From Candidatus Uhrbacteria bacterium RIFCSPHIGHO2_02_FULL_57_19 (GTDB lineage Bacteria > Patescibacteriota > Patescibacteriia > 2-12-FULL-57-11): a stretch of 9,048 nucleotides of DNA. The DNA lies in assembly GCA_001791115.1 (NCBI GenBank), contig MGDZ01000050.1:1-9048 (forward strand), given 5' to 3'. The number at the start of each line of letters is the position of its first letter. The stretch's first letter is position 1. Position numbers and translations under genes: made by a program. Shown one piece after another: positions 5,026 to 9,048 of the stretch. The notes beneath the pieces are model-generated. The model did not search any database and was not told the origin of the DNA. It saw only the letters and a list, made by a program, of their open reading frames with translations.

Positions 5026-8000
5026 GTCCTGCCGCACGCCTCGTGCCGAGCCGATCGCCCCGGCGATGCGCGACTGCACCTCCGGGGTCCAGCTGATGCG
5101 AAACTGAGTTTCGATCATCCGGCCCGAACCATTGGGCCCCAGACGGAGAAAGACCCGAGCCGGACCCGGAGATGAAGAAAAAATGACCTTGAGCTCGCGC
5201 GATAAATTTTCATCCAGTGTGCCGAGAACTTCGATGGTCACTCCCTTTTCTGTTGTCGGCGGATTTTGCGGACCTGCCTGGCCGGCAGGCAGGTTGGCAC
5301 GGATTTCGCCGATGAGAACGGAAAGCGCCTCCCTGGCAGAATCGGGCGTCACCGGGACGATCCGATCGGCCAGATAACGGACATCCTCGTCCTTTTCAGA
5401 ACGCTTTCCGACGACCAAGACGCAAGTGTCCTCGCGCAGGTCGGCGGCGCAGGAGGCAAAAAGTCTGGGGAAGACGATGGTTTCGACAGTGGCCGTCTCA
5501 TCGGCCAGCCGGAGGAAGGCCATCCGCTCACCGGCTTTGGTAGTCACTGCTTTTACTTCGGAAATCACGCCGCCCGAAGTCACCACGCTTCCTTTGGAGG
5601 CCGCGCCCAGCTCGGAAAGAGGGGTCAGGGCGCCCGGGAGCGCTCTGGCGATCTCGGCGAAGGGATGTTCGGTGACGTACAGTCCGAGAAGTTCTTTTTC
5701 CCAGGCCAGCTTGTCGCGCTTGGTGGCCGGAGAGGTCGGCCGCAAACAGAGCGGGCCTACCGAGTCTCCACCGCCAAAAAGAGACGACTGGCCGCTGGCC
5801 CGGCGCGCCGCCATCTCACGATTGGCGGCCAAGAGATCGTCAATGTTCCAGAGGAGCGCGCTTCGCTCACCCATCGAGTCCATGGCGCCGGACATAATCA
5901 GTGATTCCAAGGATTTTTTATTGAAAGAACGTGCCTGAACGCGGCCCAAAAAATCACTCAGGTCGTGAAATTGCCCCCGCTCCTTGCGCTCACCGATAAT
6001 CGCCTTGACCACGTCGGTTCCAAGATTTTTCACCGCGTTCAGCCCAAAACGGATGTGCCTGTCGTCCACCATGGTGAAATCCTGCCGCGATTCATTGACC
6101 TCCGGCGGCAAAACCTCGATTCCCATCTTCTTGCACTCGGCCACGGCCTCGGCCACCTTCTCCAAATCTCCGGATTCGGCCGAGAGCACGGCGGTCATAT
6201 ACTCGGCCGGGAAATTCGCTTTCATGTAGGCGGTTTGGTAGGCGACCATCCCGTAGGAAGCGGCGTGGGCCTTGTTGAACCCGTAAGCGGCGAAGGTTTC
6301 GATCAGCCCCCAGAGCTCCTGCGCCTTCTCCTCAATCATACCGCCGGCCACGCATCCCCCGATGAATTTTTCCTTTTGCGCGGCCATCTCCTTGGGGATT
6401 TTTTTTCCGATTGCTTTCCGTAATTTGTCCGCCTCTTCCCAGGTGTAGCCGGCCAGTTCGATGGCGATAAGCAGCACGTCGTCCTGATAGGTGATGATAC
6501 CGTAGGACTGCTCGAGGATGGGCTTCATCCGGGGATCGAGCACGCGCACGAGTTTCGGGTTGTGCTTGCGGCGGATATATTCAGGGATGGATTCGATCGG
6601 TCCCGGCCGGTAGAGCGCCACCATGGCCATGATGTCGTGGATGGAGGAGGGACGAAGTTCGACTAAATAGCGCGTCATGCCTGAGCCGCCGAGCTGGAAG
6701 AGGCCGACGGTGGCGCCGCGGGCCAGGAGATCGAAAGTTTTCTGGTCACCGAGCGGCAGCCGCTCGAGGTTCACCTCCGCACCTTTGGTCGCGCGGGCGA
6801 TCTCCACAGCCCGGCCGAGGATGGACAGGTTGCGAATTCCCAGAAAGTCCATCTTGAGCAGCCCAGCGGCTTCCACCGAATACATTTCATATTGAGTGAT
6901 AATGCTCTCGCCGCCCGGGTCGCGTTGGAGCGGCGTGAATTCGACCAGCGGCCGGGGCCCGATGACCACCCCGGCGGCATGGACCGAAATATGGCGGACG
7001 CAGCCCTCGATTCGCGCGGCCAGGTCAAGCACCCGGCGCGCTTCGGAGTCCGAGTCGAGCAGGTCCCGCAGTTCCGGGGTGGTTTCCAGGGCCCGGGCCA
7101 GGGTCATGGGAAAACCCTGACTGCCCATGGGGATGAGTTTGGCAATGCGGTCGCCGACCGAATACGGAAGACCCAGCGCCCGGGCCACATCGCGGACCGC
7201 CGCCCGGGCCAGCATGGTTCCAAAGGTGCAAATCTGGGCTACGCGGTCGCGGCCGTATTTCTCGGTGACGTAGGCGATAACCTCGTCGCGCCGGTTGTCG
7301 GCGTAGTCCATGTCGATATCCGGCGGCGACGGACGGAAAGGATTGAGGAAGCGCTCAAAAGGAAGTTTGAAAAACAGCGGATCAACGGTGGTGATGCCGA
7401 TGGAATAGGAAACCAGGGAGCCGGCGGCCGATCCGCGGGTGGTGGTGATAATGCCCTGCTGTTTTGCCCAGTTGATGGCGTCCGCCACGGCCAGAAAGTA
7501 CGGCGCATACCCCTTGGTCTCAATGATGCCGAGCTCGTACTCGAGGCGCGTCCGCGCCTCCTCGGTCGGATGCTCCCCGTACCGGGTCCGAAGCCCGATC
7601 TCTGCCCGTTCCCGGAGCACCCCGGAGGCCGTTTTCCCCTCCGGAATGTCGACTGGCGGAAAATTCCACTTGCCGAGTTCGAGCGTGAAGACGCACCGCT
7701 CGGCGATTTTCACCGAATTCTCCACGGCCTCGGGAATGTCCGCGAACGCCGCGCTCATCTCATCCGGCGAGGTGAGCGAATAGTTGACCCCGAGCATGGA
7801 AAGCCGGGTGGGGTCGGTCGTGTGCTTCCCGGTCTGGATGGCAAGAAGGATGTCCTGCGCCTCCGCGTCCTCGGGATGGATGTAGTGGCAGTCCTTCGTG
7901 GCGACGATCGGGGTGCCGGTCGTGCGCGCGAGCGCGACGAGCTGTGCGTTCCGTTCCCGCTGCTCCGGCATCTCTCCGTGGTCCTGCACCTCGATGTAAA

Positions 8001-8511
8001 AATTCTCAGCACCGAATATGTCGCGGTACTCGGCAAGCAGGCGGTTTGCTTTCTCCTCGTCCCCTGCCTGAAGCGCGCGGCTGATCTCGCCATTCAGACA
8101 CCCGGAGAGCGCGATGATGCCTGCCGAGTGCTTCCGGAGGAATTCCTTGTCCACGCGCGGCTTGTAGTAGAACCCCTCGAGGTGCGCGGCGGTCGTGATC
8201 TGGATGAGATTTTTGTATCCCTCGACGGTTTGCGCGAGGAGGGTGAGGTGACAGGAGTGTTCATCAACCCGCGCGCGCTTCTCCGTCATTCCGTTCGGCG
8301 CGATGTAGGCCTCCATCCCGATGATCGGCTTGATCCCCTGCTTCTGGCATTCCTGATAGAACTCGAGCGCGCCGTAGAGCGCGCCGTGGTCCGTGAGCGC
8401 CAGCGCGTCCATGCCGAGCTCCTTCGCGCGCGCCACCAACTCCGGAATCTTCCCGAGGCCGTCGAGAAGGGAGTAATGGCTGTGGACATGGAGGTGGACG
8501 AAGCGGGGCAT
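5017..8511 (-). CDS. dnaE: DNA polymerase III alpha subunit
   Basis: Replicative DNA polymerase catalytic subunit of 1164 residues, close to the 1160 of E. coli DnaE. The PHP domain (1 to about 270) opens with FVHLHVHSHYSLLDG and keeps candidate metal ligands H8, H10, D17, H42, E67, C138, D207 and H209. The polymerase core has PDIDMDY (catalytic D400, D402), LLKMDFLGIRNL (D555), GLFQLGGSGM, YRPGPIESIPEYIRRKHNP and the YGFNKAHAASYG motif (743-754). A helix-hairpin-helix region follows (about 840-880), then QSSLF (908-912), which fits the beta-clamp-binding consensus, an OB-fold (about 972-1055) and a C-terminal domain. Residues 1074-1080 (LPAGQAG) are encoded by a palindromic repeat in the linker after the OB-fold. 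ATG at 8511 has no Shine-Dalgarno sequence; the protein start matches the family. Codon choice shifts near residue 335: Ala is mostly GCG and Leu mostly CTC before, GCC and more CTG after. No terminator separates it from the small genes. Confidence 0.98.
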   Translation of the reverse strand: MPRFVHLHVHSHYSLLDGLGKIPELVARAKELGMDALALTDHGALYGALEFYQECQKQGIKPIIGMEAYIAPNGMTEKRARVDEHSCHLTLLAQTVEGYKNLIQITTAAHLEGFYYKPRVDKEFLRKHSAGIIALSGCLNGEISRALQAGDEEKANRLLAEYRDIFGAENFYIEVQDHGEMPEQRERNAQLVALARTTGTPIVATKDCHYIHPEDAEAQDILLAIQTGKHTTDPTRLSMLGVNYSLTSPDEMSAAFADIPEAVENSVKIAERCVFTLELGKWNFPPVDIPEGKTASGVLRERAEIGLRTRYGEHPTEEARTRLEYELGIIETKGYAPYFLAVADAINWAKQQGIITTTRGSAAGSLVSYSIGITTVDPLFFKLPFERFLNPFRPSPPDIDMDYADNRRDEVIAYVTEKYGRDRVAQICTFGTMLARAAVRDVARALGLPYSVGDRIAKLIPMGSQGFPMTLARALETTPELRDLLDSDSEARRVLDLAARIEGCVRHISVHAAGVVIGPRPLVEFTPLQRDPGGESIITQYEMYSVEAAGLLKMDFLGIRNLSILGRAVEIARATKGAEVNLERLPLGDQKTFDLLARGATVGLFQLGGSGMTRYLVELRPSSIHDIMAMVALYRPGPIESIPEYIRRKHNPKLVRVLDPRMKPILEQSYGIITYQDDVLLIAIELAGYTWEEADKLRKAIGKKIPKEMAAQKEKFIGGCVAGGMIEEKAQELWGLIETFAAYGFNKAHAASYGMVAYQTAYMKANFPAEYMTAVLSAESGDLEKVAEAVAECKKMGIEVLPPEVNESRQDFTMVDDRHIRFGLNAVKNLGTDVVKAIIGERKERGQFHDLSDFLGRVQARSFNKKSLESLIMSGAMDSMGERSALLWNIDDLLAANREMAARRASGQSSLFGGGDSVGPLCLRPTSPATKRDKLAWEKELLGLYVTEHPFAEIARALPGALTPLSELGAASKGSVVTSGGVISEVKAVTTKAGERMAFLRLADETATVETIVFPRLFASCAADLREDTCVLVVGKRSEKDEDVRYLADRIVPVTPDSAREALSVLIGEIRANLPAGQAGPQNPPTTEKGVTIEVLGTLDENLSRELKVIFSSSPGPARVFLRLGPNGSGRMIETQFRISWTPEVQSRIAGAIGSARGVRQDLT
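5273..5293. repeat. Palindromic repeat inside dnaE, 21 nt, in frame
   Basis: A copy of the CCTGCCTGCCGGCAGGCAGG palindrome with one extra G at the centre, making 21 nt or exactly seven codons. On the minus strand it is read as LPAGQAG at DnaE residues 1074-1080, in the interdomain linker. The other copy (8545-8564) is 20 nt and intergenic. Confidence 0.85.
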
Positions 8512-8518
8512 ATATCAA

Positions 8519-8603
8519 TCCGAATTAACAAATTCGTCCGAATTCCTGCCTGCCGGCAGGCAGGTCCGAATTTGGGTATTCGGTCTGATTCGGATATTCG
8601 GAT
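8519..8603. repeat. TCCGAAT / ATTCGGA short-repeat cluster upstream of dnaE
   Basis: TCCGAAT occurs directly at 8519, 8537 and 8565, and its complement ATTCGGA at 8588 and 8596 (a tandem ATTCGGAT pair). Local inverted repeats include CGAATT-aaca-AATTCG (8521-8536) and CCGAAT-ttgggt-ATTCGG (8566-8583). The cluster fills the spacer just upstream of dnaE and will be in its leader if the promoter lies to the right. Together with the terminator at 8656-8707 it accounts for most of the 219-bp spacer; no convincing dnaE promoter was found. Confidence 0.75.
8545..8564. repeat. Perfect 20-bp palindrome, intergenic copy
   Basis: CCTGCCTGCCGGCAGGCAGG is a perfect 20-bp palindrome flanked on both sides by the direct repeat TCCGAATT (8537-8544 and 8565-8572), which looks like a target duplication. 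It lies 34 bp upstream of the dnaE ATG. It matches a palindrome widespread in Parcubacteria genomes (from general knowledge). Confidence 0.9.
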
Positions 8604-8655
8604 CACTGAAAGTACTGTACCCCATCCGAACAAAAAAAGAAGGGCTATATCTAAT

Positions 8656-8707
8656 AAAAAAACGGAGCTTAGAGACCAAGGTCCGAAAACCAAGTTCTCT
8701 AAGCTCC
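8656..8707 (-). terminator. Strong intrinsic terminator of the 8731-8967 gene
   Basis: On the minus strand GGAGCTTAGAGA (8696-8707) and TCTCTAAGCTCC (8664-8675) form a perfect 12-bp stem with a 20-nt loop, followed by G and seven T residues (8656-8662). The loop can pair further (GGT with ACC). It lies 23 bp after the TGA of the small upstream gene and separates it from dnaE. Confidence 0.92.
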
Positions 8708-8730
8708 AAATTACCTAGTTCCGAGTGCCC

Positions 8731-8967
8731 TCACTCCCGGAGGGAAGGCACCGAGTAGCTCGAGCTGCCAGGGCCGTGCCAGTAGGCGTTCAGCCGCACC
8801 TGACCATCGTCGGAGTCGAAGCCGACGTAGGGCACGTGCCGCCACGGCTCGTCGTCCTCCTCGGGAACGTTGAGCTCGTAGCCCGCGGCGAACATGCCGG
8901 GGACCTCGTCGTAGTCGATTACGTTTCGGAGGTTGGACCTCCGAAGTGGCCATTGACTTCTCCCCAA
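8731..8967 (-). CDS. Small acidic protein of unknown function, start uncertain
   Basis: I do not recognise this protein. The convincing coding part is about 64 residues, from NVIDYDEVPGMFAAGYELN through an acidic PEEDDEPW stretch to VGFDSDDGQVRLNAYWHGPG and SYSVPSLRE. It has no signal peptide or membrane helix. A strong terminator follows the TGA stop. The start is a problem. In this frame the open span offers only TTG at 8967 (used for these coordinates, no ribosome binding site) or ATG at 8895 (54 residues, weak GAGG upstream). The best start, ATG at 8953 with GGGGAG 6 nt before it, is in another frame and reads MATSEVQPP before turning arginine-rich. Dropping one base in the AAA at about 8924-8926 would join MATSEVQPP to NVIDYDEV, giving a natural 73-residue protein. 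A base error or a frameshift is therefore likely. A -10-like TATACT sits at 8986-8991. Confidence 0.6.
   Translation of the reverse strand: MGRSQWPLRRSNLRNVIDYDEVPGMFAAGYELNVPEEDDEPWRHVPYVGFDSDDGQVRLNAYWHGPGSSSYSVPSLRE
8926..8944. repeat. 8-bp inverted repeat in the start region of the small gene
   Basis: TCGGAGGT-tgg-ACCTCCGA, a perfect 8-bp inverted repeat with a 3-nt centre. On the minus strand it contains GGAGGT and lies immediately before the point where the frames of the start codon and the coding body diverge. It could be a translational control hairpin or a cause of sequencing or replication slippage. Confidence 0.6.
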
Positions 8968-8982
8968 AGCAGATAGTACGAT
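8953..8982 (+). promoter_or_regulatory. Possible divergent plus-strand promoter
   Basis: TTGACT (8953-8958), an 18-nt spacer and TACGAT (8977-8982). A start 7-9 nt downstream would coincide with the ATG at 8991, giving a leaderless mRNA. It overlaps the start region of the minus-strand small gene. Confidence 0.35.
8960..8965 (-). promoter_or_regulatory. Ribosome binding site favouring the ATG at 8953
   Basis: GGGGAG on the minus strand, 6 nt before the ATG at 8953. It decides for that ATG over the TTG at 8967, even though the coding body downstream is in a different frame. Confidence 0.55.
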
Positions 8983-8990
8983 CTAAGTAT

Positions 8991-9048
8991 ATGACGACGA
9001 AAATGAAGGCCGTCCGATCGGAGCGGCTCGAAAAACTGAAACATCTTC
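8991..9048 (+). CDS. Possible start of a divergent plus-strand gene (partial)
   Basis: An open frame from ATG at 8991 to the right edge, 19 codons: MTTKMKAVRSERLEKLKHL. It is basic and probably helical, and too short to assign. There is no Shine-Dalgarno sequence, but a candidate promoter would put the transcript start at the ATG. A second in-frame ATG is at 9003. It could be a real divergent gene or chance. Confidence 0.35.
   Translation, partial: MTTKMKAVRSERLEKLKHL

Noticed and set aside
8519..8603. CRISPR array
   Set aside because: The repeats are 7-8 nt, occur in both orientations and have irregular spacing; no cas gene is present.
8664..8707. Possible tRNA or small structured RNA from the 12-bp stem
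   Set aside because: There is a single long stem with no cloverleaf, and a T-run follows on the minus strand, so an intrinsic terminator explains it.
6892..8718. Long open frame of about 608 codons on the plus strand, antisense to dnaE
   Set aside because: It lies almost wholly opposite dnaE, has no ribosome binding site or family motif, and its product is rich in Arg, Gly and His as expected from the complement of GC-rich codons. dnaE is unmistakable on the other strand.

Overview
The window looks like part of a Candidate Phyla Radiation (Patescibacteria, Parcubacteria-like) genome. Four things suggest this: a threonyl-tRNA synthetase that begins at its editing domain with no TGS domain; a membrane-anchored baseplate J-like protein of a kind common in these genomes; weak or absent Shine-Dalgarno sequences on the large genes; and a 20-bp palindrome (CCTGCCTGCCGGCAGGCAGG) with short ATTCGGA/TCCGAAT repeats of the type that litter such genomes. 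TGA ends at least two genes, so the UGA-as-glycine code of Gracilibacteria/Absconditabacteria is not used. The lineage is an inference from these features; no marker was compared with a database.

Almost everything is transcribed from the minus strand. Reading right to left: a divergent spacer (about 8954-8990) separates a possible partial plus-strand gene (8991 to the right edge) from a small unknown minus-strand gene (8731-8967, with a start or frame problem). That gene ends in a strong intrinsic terminator (8656-8707). A repeat-rich spacer (8512-8655) follows, then dnaE, the replicative DNA polymerase III alpha subunit (5017-8511). A near-consensus promoter over the end of dnaE drives two tiny genes with strong ribosome binding sites: a 46-residue single-pass membrane peptide (4805-4945) and a 79-residue soluble protein (4561-4800). 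They end in a second strong terminator.

Next come two genes 10 bp apart: a soluble 753-residue protein with two divergent GGDEF domains (2225-4486), and the membrane-anchored baseplate J-like protein (868-2214). A third terminator-like hairpin lies directly against the ATG of thrS, which runs off the left edge.

dnaE and thrS are housekeeping genes of replication and translation. The least familiar material is (a) the GGDEF pair plus its membrane-protein neighbour, where the two GGDEF domains have lost complementary sets of active-site residues, (b) the two-gene microprotein unit, and (c) the palindromes, one copy of which is read in frame within DnaE. No CRISPR array, tRNA, rRNA, transposase or prophage gene was seen. 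No stretch above 300 bases lacks a gene.
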